DNA of 64,000 nucleotides from Actinomadura viridilutea (GCA_003001795.1 PVNI01000001.1:310001-374000); one strand, 5' to 3'; counted from the stretch's first letter, positions 1-9,136 are shown. The notes: generated by a model not told the origin, from the sequence alone. Made by a program: numbers and translations.

Positions 1-600
1 GTGTCGGTGATCAATACGGCGACGAACACGGTGATCGACACGATCACCGTGGGGGACGATCCGGTGGGGGTGGCGGTGACTCCGGGTGGTACTCGGGTCT
101 ACGTGGCCAACGGCGGCTCGGACAACGTGTCGGTGATCAGTACGGCGACGAACACGATCGTCGACACGACCACCGTGGGTGACGGCCCGGTGGCGCCGAT
201 CGTCACTCCGGGAGGTACTCGGGTCTACGTGACCAATCAACTGGCTGACAGTGTGTCGGTGATCAGTACGGCGACGAACACGGTGACCGACACAATCACG
301 GTCGGCGTGTCTCCGGAGGGGCTGGCGGTCACTCCGGGGGGTACTCGGGTCTACGTGGCCAATGTCGGTTCGGACAACGTGTCGGTGATCAGTACGGCGA
401 CGAACACGGTGACCGACACGATCACCGTAGGCACCAATCCTCTAGGGGTGGCGGTGACTCCGGGTGGTACTCGGGTCTACGTGACAAATGGCCTTTCAGA
501 CAGCGTATCGGTGATCAGTACGGCGACGAACACGGTGACCGGCACGATCACCGTCGGTTCGGAGCCCGTCAGGGTGGTCAGCGGCCTCATCCCCGACTGA
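1..600 (+). CDS. YVTN-repeat beta-propeller protein, 5' end cut by window
   Basis: The visible 199 residues are tandem 42-residue units starting at nt 1, 127, 253, 379 and 505; the last is truncated and ends in a short tail before TGA. Each unit reads roughly VSVISTATNTVTDTITVG, a variable turn, then TPGGTRVYVxN, the signature of YVTN-family beta-propellers, which fold as one blade per unit and usually sit at the cell surface. A full propeller needs about seven blades, and the first in-frame GTG is at the window edge inside a repeat, so the real start and any signal peptide lie upstream. The units are nearly identical at DNA level, which points to recent duplication. Ligand and role are unknown. 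Confidence 0.85.
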   Translation: MSVINTATNTVIDTITVGDDPVGVAVTPGGTRVYVANGGSDNVSVISTATNTIVDTTTVGDGPVAPIVTPGGTRVYVTNQLADSVSVISTATNTVTDTITVGVSPEGLAVTPGGTRVYVANVGSDNVSVISTATNTVTDTITVGTNPLGVAVTPGGTRVYVTNGLSDSVSVISTATNTVTGTITVGSEPVRVVSGLIPD

Positions 601-1663
601 ACCACCCTGTCATGGTCATGAGTTGATCAGCTGTGGCGTCCATGTAGGAACACTGTTTTTCCAGCCCTGGACCCATTCAAAAATTCGAAGTTGCGACAGG
701 TCCAGGGCCGGATGGCGGTCGCTCCAGTAGACCATCGGCGGGATGTCGAGAGCGGCTACCGCGGCCTGGCTGAGGGGCAGAAGGGCCGTTCTGGTGGGAG
801 AAAGGCCGTATCCCGGCGCAAAGGAGGCCTTCACGGTGGCACATTCATGCGAGGCGGCGAGAGGGGACGCTGGCCGCGGCCGTCTCAGCCGGCGGGGATG
901 GCGGTCCGGTCCAGGCGCCTGCTGATCGCCGTGGCCGTTCTGGCCGGACGGAGCGCCACCAGGGGGCCGAGGCCGCTCGGCGCCTGGTGCGCACTTCGCC
1001 AAGGGGGAGAGGCGACTGTGCGAGGCGGCGCGGTGGCCTTGGCGCGCCTTCGCGTGAGAGGTTGTCGGCCGCCGACGGTGGGCGAAGTAGCGGGTCAACG
1101 CCTGGCGCACGTCGCAAATGATCAGCTCGCCGTCCGTGCGAGCGAGGTCGACCAGAGCGGTCTGATTCGTCATCCGGCATGGTCACGTTGATGGCGTGTG
1201 TCCGTTGACCATGGGGCGGTGGGCTCGGGCAGGTCAGCGCTTGGACGGGTGGGCGGATCGGTCGTAGCGGACCGGTCGGCGATCAACGGACCGGGTAGGT
1301 CCCGGCTGTTCGATCCCTCGTACCCGCCAACCGCTTGCCGCCCGGTGCGGCAGTCAGATGGCCGTCGAGGGGGAGGGCGTGGGGCGTGGTGGGGAGAGCC
1401 GCGGACTCGCCGACGGGTGTCGATTCCGGAATGTCGTGGATCTGAGGGGTATTCGGTTTGCGGCGGAGTCGGTGGGGCGGCCCGCCGAGATGCCGCGATA
1501 CCGCTAAGAAAAGGGAACGGCAGGAGAAGTGCCGACGTCGCCGTACGTACGCCCAGCTTGAAGTCGTCCGCCTATATGGCGGCGTCATCTTTAGCAGTCA
1601 TGTCGTGACGGACTGATCTCACCGTGCAAATTTTTTCGAGCGGGGAGTGTCAGTTTACTTTTA
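601..1663. other. gene-poor intergenic stretch
   Basis: About 1.06 kb between the beta-propeller gene and the first small secreted protein. Open frames exist on both strands (for example minus 1173-616 and plus 1198-1608), but they lack clear ribosome binding sites, carry arginine- and glycine-rich composition typical of shadow frames in GC-rich DNA, and match no family I recognise. The minus frame ends in a less random-looking segment (about 616-780) that could be a decayed gene remnant. I see no RNA gene or insertion sequence. Confidence 0.4.
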
Positions 1664-1691
1664 TTGAAACATCGGGTCGGCAGGCTAGGTT
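1664..1691 (+). promoter_or_regulatory. candidate promoter for the first Asn-Thr protein
   Basis: TTGAAA (1664-1669) and TAGGTT (1686-1691) are separated by 16 bp in a locally AT-richer stretch. The downstream ATG is at 1771, giving a leader of about 70 nt. Spacing and hexamers fit an actinobacterial housekeeping-type promoter. Confidence 0.5.
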
Positions 1692-1770
1692 CTGCTGGCG
1701 CTCCCAGACGGCGGGGGCGGTGTCCGTGAGGCGTACGTCGCCTCGCCGCGACTGACGGAGGAGAATCACG

Positions 1771-1983
1771 ATGTTCAAGAAGACTTTCGCGGCCACGGGT
1801 CTAACGGTCGGTGCGGCCGCCGGGGCCCTGTTCCTGTCCACGCCCGCGCACGCCGACGAACAGACCGACGCTCCGCAGAACGTGATCATCATCTACAACA
1901 CCAACACGAACACCAACACGAACAACAACTCGGCCACCGCGACCGTGAGCGTCCCCGGCCTGCTGTCGCTCCTGGAGCTGTGA
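1771..1983 (+). CDS. small secreted Asn-Thr-repeat protein
   Basis: A 70-residue protein. GGAGGAG at 1757-1763 sits 7 nt before the ATG, which fixes the start. Residues 1-28 are a signal peptide: FKK, a hydrophobic stretch, then a likely AxA cleavage site (TPAHA-DE). The mature peptide is about 42 residues with an N-T-N-T-N-T-N-T core, then an ATATVSV segment and a hydrophobic LLSLLEL end. It is a paralogue of the protein at 3022-3255, sharing the signal peptide style, the NTNT run and the Ala-Thr strand. It has its own promoter and terminator. Beta-strand-prone Asn/Thr and Ala/Thr alternation suggests a self-assembling surface peptide, but it lacks chaplin features such as the chaplin motif and Cys pair. 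Function unknown. Confidence 0.8.
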   Translation: MFKKTFAATGLTVGAAAGALFLSTPAHADEQTDAPQNVIIIYNTNTNTNTNNNSATATVSVPGLLSLLEL

Positions 1984-2081
1984 CCGCGTTCCGGGCGGAC
2001 GCGGAGCGGTGCGCTCCCGGCTGCCGATGCCGGGGTTGTGACACCGAGATCGGCGTAAGCCGCTCAACAGCCTGATCCTGG

Positions 2082-2116
2082 GATGCCGGAACGATCGCGT
2101 TCCGGCATCTCTCCTT
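2082..2116 (+). terminator. rho-independent terminator after the first Asn-Thr gene
   Basis: GATGCCGGAACG (2082-2093), loop ATCG, then the exact complement CGTTCCGGCATC (2098-2109), followed by TCTCCTT. A 12-bp perfect stem about 100 nt after the stop codon. Confidence 0.8.
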
Positions 2117-3021
2117 ATGGCGCCGCGCCGTCCGCACCATGGTCTATAGGTGTGGCGGACAAGCCGCAGCGCGCAGAGGAGTCCGGCTGTGCTTCCCCGT
2201 TCAGTCCGCGCTCCTGGTGCGAGCCTGGCCAGTCCGGACGGCTGCGGCTGCCACTGCGAACGTCGCCGGTCGAGCGGGTGGCGCCACAGATCGCGGATGT
2301 GCGGCCCCGGCAGGAGAGGCGGCAGAGCATGCGGCTTTCACTGGAGGGCGTCCGCTGATGCTCGTGCGGGCGGCGCTGCGGTGGTTCCCTGACCGCTTCG
2401 CCCTCGTGCGTAGGGCGACATCCGTCCTCCGTACCGCCTGCAGAACGCCGGGCGTCACTGGAACGGCGCCACGATCGGATCGTGTGGTCACGGACGGCAT
2501 GCCTTCGGCGGCTCGCCATGGTCGCCGGAGGCATGCCGTGCCCCCGAAGGCGCTGCACTTCACGGCCCCGTATGCAAACGGCCGGGCGAGGCCCCCGATA
2601 GACGCCCGGCAGCCTGTCGAAGCGCCCGCCGGCGGCGGCGATGACGCATAGTCGCGCGGCGCATCCCGCTAATCGGAATGGCCGAGTGCGTCTCCGCCGC
2701 ACGTCTCGTTGTGAATTCCAAAAGGCGCGAAAGTCATTCTCCGGTGCGATTGGCGGGCGGTCATCGGCCGAAAGACGCGTTACCGGCCGCGGGTGGAGCT
2801 ATGTCCAGATTGCTGGATTGGTGCTGATCGCCCCGAGGTTCATGCGATCAATTTATGATTCACTCTGACCGGTTTTTCGTGCTCTTTTTCCTGTCTTTGC
2901 ATCGCCGCCAATACTCTTGATCGCGACGGTGGACATCGATGCTCTCCGAGTCGTGAGCACCACGCATGACGAGAGCGTCCCCATCAAACAACTTGTCCAC
3001 GACAGGTGAAGGAGAACCACG
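2117..3021. other. gene-free stretch between the two Asn-Thr genes
   Basis: About 900 bp with only short arginine-rich shadow frames. It contains one conspicuous inverted repeat (2494-2539). From about 2700 onward the base composition becomes more AT-rich than the neighbourhood, as expected for the promoter and leader region of the gene at 3022. No RNA gene recognised. Confidence 0.4.
2494..2539. repeat. 16-bp imperfect inverted repeat in a gene-free region
   Basis: Arms 2494-2509 (ACGGCATGCCTTCGGC) and 2524-2539 (GCCGGAGGCATGCCGT) are complementary except at one position (a G-U pair in RNA), with a 14-nt loop. No T-tract follows. It could be a structured RNA element, an operator or a decayed terminator. 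Confidence 0.55.
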
Positions 3022-3255
3022 ATGCTGAAGAAGGCCTGTGCTGCGGCTGGCCTGGCGATCGGCGCGGCGGCCGGGGCTCTGCTCCTGAGCTCGCCCGCTC
3101 AGGCTGCCCCGCGCGGCGGCGAGGACATCAACGCGCAAGCGCAGAGGCAGACGGTGACCATCACCGCCAACAACACCAACACCAACACGAACACCAACAC
3201 GGCGACGGCGACGGCGACCGCCAACGCCAGCCTCCTGTCCGGCGGCGTGATCTGA
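3022..3255 (+). CDS. small secreted Asn-Thr-repeat protein, second copy
   Basis: A 77-residue protein starting with ATG 5 nt after AAGGAGAA (3009-3016). Residues 1-29 form a signal peptide with a likely ASP-type cleavage region SSPAQA-AP. The mature chain carries an acidic/polar lead (GGEDIN), then TVTITANN, an NTNTNTNTNT run and an ATATATANA strand, ending SLLSGGVI. It is clearly related to the protein at 1771-1983 but with a longer lead segment. The same arrangement recurs: gene-free upstream region, strong Shine-Dalgarno, perfect-stem terminator. Two isolated copies within 1.3 kb suggest local duplication. No family recognised; a surface or matrix peptide is the most likely role. Confidence 0.8.
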   Translation: MLKKACAAAGLAIGAAAGALLLSSPAQAAPRGGEDINAQAQRQTVTITANNTNTNTNTNTATATATANASLLSGGVI

Positions 3256-3337
3256 GCCGGTCGTCGAGGCAAGCAACGTCGCTCTGATCCATCCGATCGC
3301 GACGAGACGCGGTCGGCATGTGATCGACCGGCAGAGC

Positions 3338-3374
3338 GGGGTGCTGGGACGGCAACGTCCCAGCACCCCCTTTG
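3338..3374 (+). terminator. rho-independent terminator after the second Asn-Thr gene
   Basis: GGGGTGCTGGGAC (3338-3350), loop GGCAAC, exact complement GTCCCAGCACCCC (3357-3369), then CTTTG. A 13-bp perfect stem about 80 nt after the stop. Confidence 0.85.
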
Positions 3375-3948
3375 TCATGTGCGGAGAAGAACGTGGGGGT
3401 TGTCAGGACCCAAGCCGGAAGCGGGTGGATCCTCCCGGCTTGAGGAGGCGGTGTCCCTGGTCGGCGCGCAGGCGCCTGGGCGGTGTCCGACTGGTGGCCG
3501 CGGCCGTCGAATCGGACGGGTCGGCCCGTGTCGGGCTCACGCACCGTTGATGTGAATCGTCCAGTGTGGATGGGACGGGTGGACCGGTGGCCGTTGTCGA
3601 TGCGACACTGGCGCCGATGTACGGCGACAAAACGGGAACCGCGTCCCTCTCGGCGGTATCGGGGGTCATCAGGGGGTGCGAGGTAGCGGACTGAAGCGCA
3701 CCCGAGCCGCTTCTGCAAGCGGTCAAAGGCGCGCCGCGCGTGTCCGCGAATCGCCGCCGACGGCCGCGGTGAACCGTGACCGCCATGCCGCGTCGCGGTC
3801 GGGCGCCGACCTGTCGGCGCATTGGAATAGTGGTGAACGCTTGATCGAGCCGGACCGGCGCAGGGCGGTCCGCTGCTGATTCCGTCGGCCGGCAAATTCC
3901 CCGAAGCGCGTTATCGCGGGCAGATCGCCCTGTCGCATATGAAGCGCC
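3375..3948. other. intergenic stretch without a recognisable gene
   Basis: About 570 bp. An 8-bp inverted repeat (CAAGCCGG 3411-3418, CCGGCTTG 3435-3442) is the only structure seen. It lies downstream of both flanking genes, which converge here. Confidence 0.4.
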
Positions 3949-5682
3949 TTATTGAACGCGACGCCAGGCTACCCACTTCGCCCAGTAGAAATTGTGGGTG
4001 TGGACGATCGAGAAGTCGTGCGGCGCCGTCGGCCAGCTCTTGGCGGCCGGCTGCTTGGGGTCCAAGGGGACGATGACCAGCGTCACGTCCTTCGACACGG
4101 ACCCGGCCTTGGTGCGGTCGAACGCCCTCAGATGCCTGCGCGTCTGGAAGATTTGGGACACGATGACGCGCGGGTCCATGCCGACGGGGTCCATCGCCAC
4201 GACGTCCCGCTCGTTGAGCCCGGCCGGCGCCAGCGAGGTCGTGAGGTCCATCTGCTTGCTCAGCGTGCGGCTGATCTCCAGCGCGGCCAGTGTGGCGACC
4301 GCGCAGTGCAGGGCGATGACGACGCCGAGGGCGGCCGGCCAGAACCTGCGGTGCCGCAGCAGCGGGATCAGCAGAAGCACGGGGAGCACGAGGCAGGTCG
4401 CCCAGCCCAGCCGGAGGTCGTGCCAGGTGCGGGTGAGCACGCTCATCTCCGGGAAGTCGAACAGCACGAAGATCTTGTCGGACAGCTTCCCGTCGGAGTA
4501 CCACCAGACGACGAGGGCGCTCAGCGGCGCAAGAGCCGCCGTCACCAGCACCGCCCACCGGGTGCTCGCCCACCGCGCGCGGAACGCCACGGCGAAGCCG
4601 GAAAGGAAGAGCGCCGGTGCGACACAGGACAGGTATCGGCCGTAGACGAGATTGCTGACCGTTCCCTCGTTCGGTATCGCCGCGGAGGTCGCCACTGCGA
4701 TACCGGCGGTCGTTCCCACCAGGAGCGCGGCCGCTGCCCGCACGGCCCGCGGTTCACCGGAGCGCAGTGCGACGACCACGGCGGCGATCAGACCGACACC
4801 GGCGATGCCCCAGGTGGAGGTGAGCAGGTACCAGAGCTTCCCGGTGACGAGGGTGAGCGTCCAGGCCCATCCGTCCAGGCTGGTCAGTCGTTCCTTGGCC
4901 AGACCGTCCAGGGTCTGGGCGCCGGCGGGGTAGAGCCGCAGCAGGAGCCACGCGTTCATGAGCCATCCGACGACCCCGCCGCCGGCGAGCGTCGCGGCGG
5001 ACGCCAGGGTCTCGTTCTTGTCCGCCCAGTCGCGCACGAGGACGACCAGGAGCAGCGCGGCGTGCATCACGACGATGACGACGCCGCGGTTGTGCGTGGC
5101 GAAGGTGTAGGCGGCGAGCGCGCCGGCGGCGACGGCCCAGCGTATTCCGGCGCGAGTGAGCCACGAATGGACGCAGAGCAGCCAGCCGAGGACGGCCACG
5201 GGGAGCACCACGTCCGTCAGCGCGAATTGCCCGTGATGGAGGATTGAGGGCATCAATGCAGTGGCCATCGCCGCCACGTACGCCTTGCCCTTCGTGATTT
5301 CCAGGCGGCGCAGGGCGATGTAGGCGAGCGGGAAAAGGAAGGCGCCGATCAACGCGTTGATGGCCAGCGCGATCCGGTACGCGGTGAGCGGTTCCTCGGT
5401 GATGAGGTAGGCGGGGGCGATGAGCAGCGGATAGCCGCCCTGGTACAGCACGAGGCCCGACAGGTTGCTTCCTTCTCTTCCCGCGATGAATCGCGCGGCG
5501 ACCAGATATCCCGTTTCGTCGGGCATGACGGGCGGCAGGCGGTGCGCCCAGCTGAGCGCCAGGCGGACGAGGAACTGCAGCAGCCAGCCGCCGGCCAGCA
5601 GGTGCGGCCAGGAGATCCGCCGTCCGGACGCGGCGGTCTTCGCGACCGCCTCCGCAGGTGCCCTCGTCAGCCCGAAACCCAT
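3949..5682 (-). CDS. GT-C fold membrane glycosyltransferase
   Basis: 577 residues, with roughly ten or more hydrophobic segments and a soluble C-terminal tail. The first outer loop has P-D-E-T-G-Y-L, the acidic pair that GT-C enzymes (GT39/PMT-like) use to bind a polyprenyl-phosphate-sugar donor, followed by a QGGYPLL segment. It is a close paralogue of the protein at 40288-42075: both share DETGYL, the (R/Q)GGYPLL motif, INAL and an LRRL loop. Such enzymes transfer sugars to envelope glycans or proteins on the outer face of the membrane. The gene stands alone, about 36 kb from the paralogue's glycosylation block. Acceptor unknown; the GT-C assignment is secure, the substrate is not. Confidence 0.8.
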   Translation of the reverse strand: MGFGLTRAPAEAVAKTAASGRRISWPHLLAGGWLLQFLVRLALSWAHRLPPVMPDETGYLVAARFIAGREGSNLSGLVLYQGGYPLLIAPAYLITEEPLTAYRIALAINALIGAFLFPLAYIALRRLEITKGKAYVAAMATALMPSILHHGQFALTDVVLPVAVLGWLLCVHSWLTRAGIRWAVAAGALAAYTFATHNRGVVIVVMHAALLLVVLVRDWADKNETLASAATLAGGGVVGWLMNAWLLLRLYPAGAQTLDGLAKERLTSLDGWAWTLTLVTGKLWYLLTSTWGIAGVGLIAAVVVALRSGEPRAVRAAAALLVGTTAGIAVATSAAIPNEGTVSNLVYGRYLSCVAPALFLSGFAVAFRARWASTRWAVLVTAALAPLSALVVWWYSDGKLSDKIFVLFDFPEMSVLTRTWHDLRLGWATCLVLPVLLLIPLLRHRRFWPAALGVVIALHCAVATLAALEISRTLSKQMDLTTSLAPAGLNERDVVAMDPVGMDPRVIVSQIFQTRRHLRAFDRTKAGSVSKDVTLVIVPLDPKQPAAKSWPTAPHDFSIVHTHNFYWAKWVAWRRVQ

Positions 5683-6410
5683 GACGCTCGATACCTCGCT
5701 TCGCTCCCCGCCGGACGTGCGCCGTACGTTCCGCCCGAGCGCTCCGGATGATCAGAAGAAGGCTATTACGGCCCGTCCCAAAGCTCTGTGGTATTGGGGG
5801 TATGGCGCCTTTGAAAAGTGGTGCCCGTGGTGGATTGTTGGCCGCCGCTTGTCATGGGCCCTACTGAAGGCGGCGGGGCGGGGTGCGGGAGGGAATGCCG
5901 CAGGCGGGGCGTTCTGTCGTCATTTTTTGCGGCATTCCGATTTGCCGTCGACGGTGGACGCGTCCGGTTCGCCGGAACCGCCTCTCTCCGCCACCGTAAA
6001 ACAGTCCGCCGAATCGGGTAAACGATGGCCGCGATCGAGACATTTCTCTGAGATCCGCCGGTGGAGCGGTGTTACCTTCTGCTTGGCAGACCCGTCGGCT
6101 CGCCCATCGGCTCTCGATTGAGCGGGTCCAGCGGCGGTCCGCCATGGATTCGGTTCTTTCCGGGGCCGCCCCGCCGGACCATTCCGGGCGACGGCGGGGC
6201 GATCCATGTCGATTCGCCGGATCGGTGTTCGGCATTCCGGAAAACGCCGAGAACACAATGATGACGCCATGATGGTGCGGGCAGCCGGCGATCGCGCGGG
6301 CTGGGCCGGCCGTTGCGGCGGCCATGCTCCGCCCGGAGCCGTCGGATGCCCGCTCCGGTGAGACGGCGTCCGAGACGGCGTCGGTGAATCGTCAGTGAGG
6401 AGCCAGGGTG
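5683..6410. other. divergent intergenic region
   Basis: About 730 bp between the divergently transcribed GT-C gene and the gene at 6411. It must hold both promoters, but I cannot assign hexamers with confidence. Long open frames here on both strands are compositionally random. No RNA gene or repeat recognised. Confidence 0.4.
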
Positions 6411-7526
6411 ATGTGGCCGGAAGCGATCCCGTCCGGGGCGCGGCGCCCCGCGGATCGGCTCCGCCCTGCCCGGCCGGCGCTCGCGGCGCGCATCGCGATC
6501 GTCGGCGGTCTCGCGCTGGCGGGTTGGATCGCCGCCGCGCTGCTGACGCACGCGGCCGACGCCGCCGTCACCGACACCGACGAGGTCGCGCTCACCGAGG
6601 CGGGCGGCGGACCCGCGGCGGGGCAGCGGTATCACCGACAGATCGTGGACGAGGTGCTGCGGGGCGTGTCGCGCCTGGTGGACGCGCCGGACGAGCAGGC
6701 GGCCACGGCGCCGGAGGCGCCGGCCGCCGACACCGTCCGGCGGCACCGGGCGCGGCACGCCGAGCCGCCCGCGCGGCTGCCCGACCCGGCGGAGCCCGAC
6801 CGCCGCGCCGACCGCGGCGACCGTCCGACGTGGAGTCTGATGGACCGCGGCGGTCTGCTGACCGCCGAGTCGCTCCTGCGCGCCTTGGACGACGATCTCT
6901 CGGGCGGAGAGGCGGACTCCGTCGACGACGCGGCCATGCTGTGGCGGACGGTGAGGATGCTCGCCGACGTCTCCCGGCCCGCCGACGCGTTCGTCCCGGT
7001 CGACCTGCGGCCCGTGGTCGATGCCGCGGTCTCCGGTGACATGACGGTGTCGGTGCCGGAACCGATGGGCGGCGCCGACGCTCAGGTGCCGCCGGCGCCG
7101 TCGGGAGGGCCGGTCGCTCCGGGAGCCTCGGCGCAGTCGGCCGCATCGCCTCCCGGCTTCGACGGGGCAGCCGACAGGGCCGTCGAGGCCACGGCGCCTC
7201 CGGAGGAGGACGCGTCCTCCTCCGCGGACGTCGGTCTCGAACCGCGGGTCGCCTCGCCGGACGTCGCCGTGCAGCCCGCCGTCCATGACTGCCGGTCCTG
7301 CCGCACCAAAGGCGAGCCGCCGTCCCCTCTTCTTCCGTTCCCCATCGACCGCCCCGCCCCGGCCGATGTGTCCAGTGTGTCCGGAGGGCACGCGCAGCTG
7401 CCCCTCGCCGGGATCTTCCAGGCCCAGCCGCTGAAAGCGCCTCGCGACAGCGGCTTTTCGGCTGTTCCCTACGTCGCCCTGCAAGACATGATCGCGGTCG
7501 AGGATCTGGCCGCCGTCCCCGATTAA
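6411..7526 (+). CDS. Pro/Ala/Asp-rich membrane-anchored protein of unknown function
   Basis: 371 residues. GAGGAG at 6397-6402 is 8 nt from ATG 6411 and 5 nt from an overlapping in-frame GTG at 6408; I prefer the ATG. A single transmembrane or uncleaved signal segment lies at about residues 27-48 (IAIVGGLALAGWIAAALL). The remainder is low-complexity, rich in Ala, Pro, Asp and Arg, with a C-x-x-C motif (CRSC) near residue 290. No enzyme signature is visible. It precedes, on the same strand, the secreted repeat protein at 7851, 324 bp away, and both carry Cys-x-x-Cys pairs, so they may act together at the envelope. The third-position GC pattern supports real coding. Confidence 0.6.
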   Translation: MWPEAIPSGARRPADRLRPARPALAARIAIVGGLALAGWIAAALLTHAADAAVTDTDEVALTEAGGGPAAGQRYHRQIVDEVLRGVSRLVDAPDEQAATAPEAPAADTVRRHRARHAEPPARLPDPAEPDRRADRGDRPTWSLMDRGGLLTAESLLRALDDDLSGGEADSVDDAAMLWRTVRMLADVSRPADAFVPVDLRPVVDAAVSGDMTVSVPEPMGGADAQVPPAPSGGPVAPGASAQSAASPPGFDGAADRAVEATAPPEEDASSSADVGLEPRVASPDVAVQPAVHDCRSCRTKGEPPSPLLPFPIDRPAPADVSSVSGGHAQLPLAGIFQAQPLKAPRDSGFSAVPYVALQDMIAVEDLAAVPD

Positions 7527-7850
7527 TACGCCTCACGCCGAGCCGTCCCGCCGGGCCGTCCGCGCAACCGGCCGGGCGCGTTCCCCCGGGCCCCAGGTCC
7601 CGACGCGTCCCGGCAGGCCGATATGTCGCCCCCAGTACGCCGACGGCGCGCGGCCGCGGGACGCCGCGGGCGGCGGCGCGGACGGCGCGACGTCCACGCG
7701 GGCGCCGGAACCGCGCCGGCACATCCCGGCCCGCGCCGAAGACCACCCACCACCGGAGCAATGGTGCCCTGCACCGTCGCCGGGGCACGGCGCACCTCGC
7801 GCCGTCCAGCAAGTGCATCGATCAGGAACACACAGGACAGGAGTACACGA
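7527..7850 (+). other. intergenic leader of the Lys-Ala-His repeat gene
   Basis: 324 bp with no gene. An open frame runs through it into the downstream gene, but the arginine-rich reading and the signal peptide at 7851 argue that it is untranslated. AGGAG at 7839-7843 serves the ATG at 7851. Confidence 0.45.
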
Positions 7851-8696
7851 ATGCGGAACTGGAGAAAGAACCTCAGCCGCGCGGCCGTGGCCGCCGCGGG
7901 CGCCGTGGTGCTGGGATCGAGCGTCTCGGTCGGGGGCGCCGCCGCGAGCGTCGCCCAGCCGGCCGACATCGACCAGATCCAGGCCCAGGGGATCCGCTCG
8001 GCCAACGGGTTCCGCGGGTGCGGCGACCTGGCGGGCATCTTCGCCAGGGCGAACATCGACTGCCCGTTGAACGACGTGGACGGCTCGTCGGACGGCGACG
8101 ACGACCTGGGCCTGGACGGGATCAGCGCGTTGGGCGGCACCTTCAACGGGCCCGTCAACGCGTCCGGGGACGCCGTGGCGCTGGTGAACATCGCCAAGTC
8201 CTACGGCGACGACTCCTCCCCCAGGGGTGAGTGGAGCTCCTGCAACAGCTGCAACGCCGACTACTACGACGACTACGGCTCGGAGGACGCCAAGCCGTAC
8301 AAGTCAAAGCCCTACAAGGCGAAGAAGGCTAAGAAGGCGAAGAAGCACAAGGCCCACAAGTCTCACAAGGCGCACAAGGCGCACAAGTCTCACAAGGCGC
8401 ACAAGGCCCACAAGGCGAAGGCCCACAAGGCGCACAAGGCGAAGAAGCACAAGGCGCACAAGGCCAAGGCGAGGGGGAAGGGGCGGACGAGCCCGCGGCG
8501 CGGGTCCGCCTGGTACGCGGCCCCGGGCACCCTGCCGTCCACCCGGCGTCTGACGCGGCCCGCGCCGGAGGCCGCGGTGCGGGTGGCGGCGCAGCCCGAG
8601 GCGGCCGCGGCGGTCGAGCCGCAGGCCGCCGAGCGCGGGCTCCGCGCGTTCCTCACCAAGCTGGTCAAGCCGGGCGACCACCGCGCCGCGTCCTGA
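7851..8696 (+). CDS. secreted protein with Lys-Ala-His repeat tail
   Basis: 281 residues; AGGAG 7 nt upstream and a clear signal peptide (NWRKN, then a hydrophobic stretch ending near GAAAS) choose this start over the longer open frame. Layout: an N-terminal segment with two Cys (FRGCGDL, NIDCPL), an acidic stretch ([12 protein letters not shown]), a conserved-looking [15 protein letters not shown] patch, a C-x-x-C plus Tyr/Asp-rich patch ([13 protein letters not shown]), then about 60 residues of KAHK/KSHK/KAKK repeats, and an Ala-rich tail. The basic repeats recall the lysine-rich tails of mycobacterial heparin-binding haemagglutinin and histone-H1-like proteins, so binding of acidic wall polymers, DNA or host glycans is a reasonable inference. 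No family assigned. Confidence 0.75.
   Translation: MRNWRKNLSRAAVAAAGAVVLGSSVSVGGAAASVAQPADIDQIQAQGIRSANGFRGCGDLAGIFARANIDCPLNDVDGSSDGDDDLGLDGISALGGTFNGPVNASGDAVALVNIAKSYGDDSSPRGEWSSCNSCNADYYDDYGSEDAKPYKSKPYKAKKAKKAKKHKAHKSHKAHKAHKSHKAHKAHKAKAHKAHKAKKHKAHKAKARGKGRTSPRRGSAWYAAPGTLPSTRRLTRPAPEAAVRVAAQPEAAAAVEPQAAERGLRAFLTKLVKPGDHRAAS
8299..8475 (+). repeat. in-frame degenerate AAG-GC(N)-CAC repeat tract
   Basis: This DNA codes the Lys-Ala-His repeats. Units such as CACAAGGCGCACAAG recur many times with synonymous changes only at third positions, so the tract can expand or contract in frame by slippage or recombination. Confidence 0.8.
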
Positions 8697-8884
8697 CCGT
8701 CCCGCGGCAGGGCGTTCGCGTCGGCCGCCGGCCGCGCCCGCCCGCGGCCGAGCCGGCCTGAACGGAGCCGAACGACACAAGACGCCCCGGTGCGAGGCAT
8801 CACCGTCCGGCCGAACGGTGATCCGCGGATTCGGATCGGGCCCGCCGCATCCGCGGTCGGCCACCTCGCCCCGGACGTCGTCCG

Positions 8885-8936
8885 ATCCGGTCTCCGTCTC
8901 GGAAATCCATCCGCGACGGAGACCGGATTCTGTTTC
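8885..8936 (+). terminator. long-stem terminator
   Basis: Arms 8885-8901 and 8912-8928 (17 bp, one mismatch) surround a 10-nt loop and are followed by TCTGTTTCC. It lies about 190 nt after the stop of the Lys-Ala-His protein gene. Confidence 0.75.
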
Positions 8937-9123
8937 CCCGCCTTCTTGATCAGAATTCGCCGCTCCCGCGCGCGACATCTATGAAACGTTTGTCCGATGG
9001 CTCATGGCGGGCCATCTATGCGCAGAAGGCAAAGCTTTCCGGAGACGGCGGCGTTGTTCTGCGGCGGCCTTCTCGCGAAGAAACTCGCGCGGTCATGCAC
9101 TGCCAACCGGCTGACGCCGGGAC

Positions 9124-9129
9124 TATGAT
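9124..9129 (+). promoter_or_regulatory. -10 element TATGAT for a leaderless gene
   Basis: TATGAT ends 7 nt before GTG 9137, so transcription would start at or next to the start codon. A weak -35 (CTGCCA, about 9100-9105) is 18 bp upstream. The 8697-9123 region before it contains no gene, only the terminator at 8885. Confidence 0.55.
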
Positions 9130-9136
9130 TCGGTAC

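Noticed and set aside
616..1173. 185-residue minus-strand frame in the gap after the beta-propeller gene
   Set aside because: No ribosome site and no recognised family; the middle is Arg/Pro-rich like shadow frames. Only its end looks protein-like, which is too little to call a gene.
1771..3255. chaplin or rodlin identity for the Asn-Thr peptides
   Set aside because: The chaplin hydrophobic core with its Cys pair and the rodlin length are missing; only size, export and beta-prone composition agree.
6072..7484. 470-residue minus-strand frame
   Set aside because: Gly/Arg-rich composition and exact antisense position to the plus-strand gene at 6411 mark it as a shadow.
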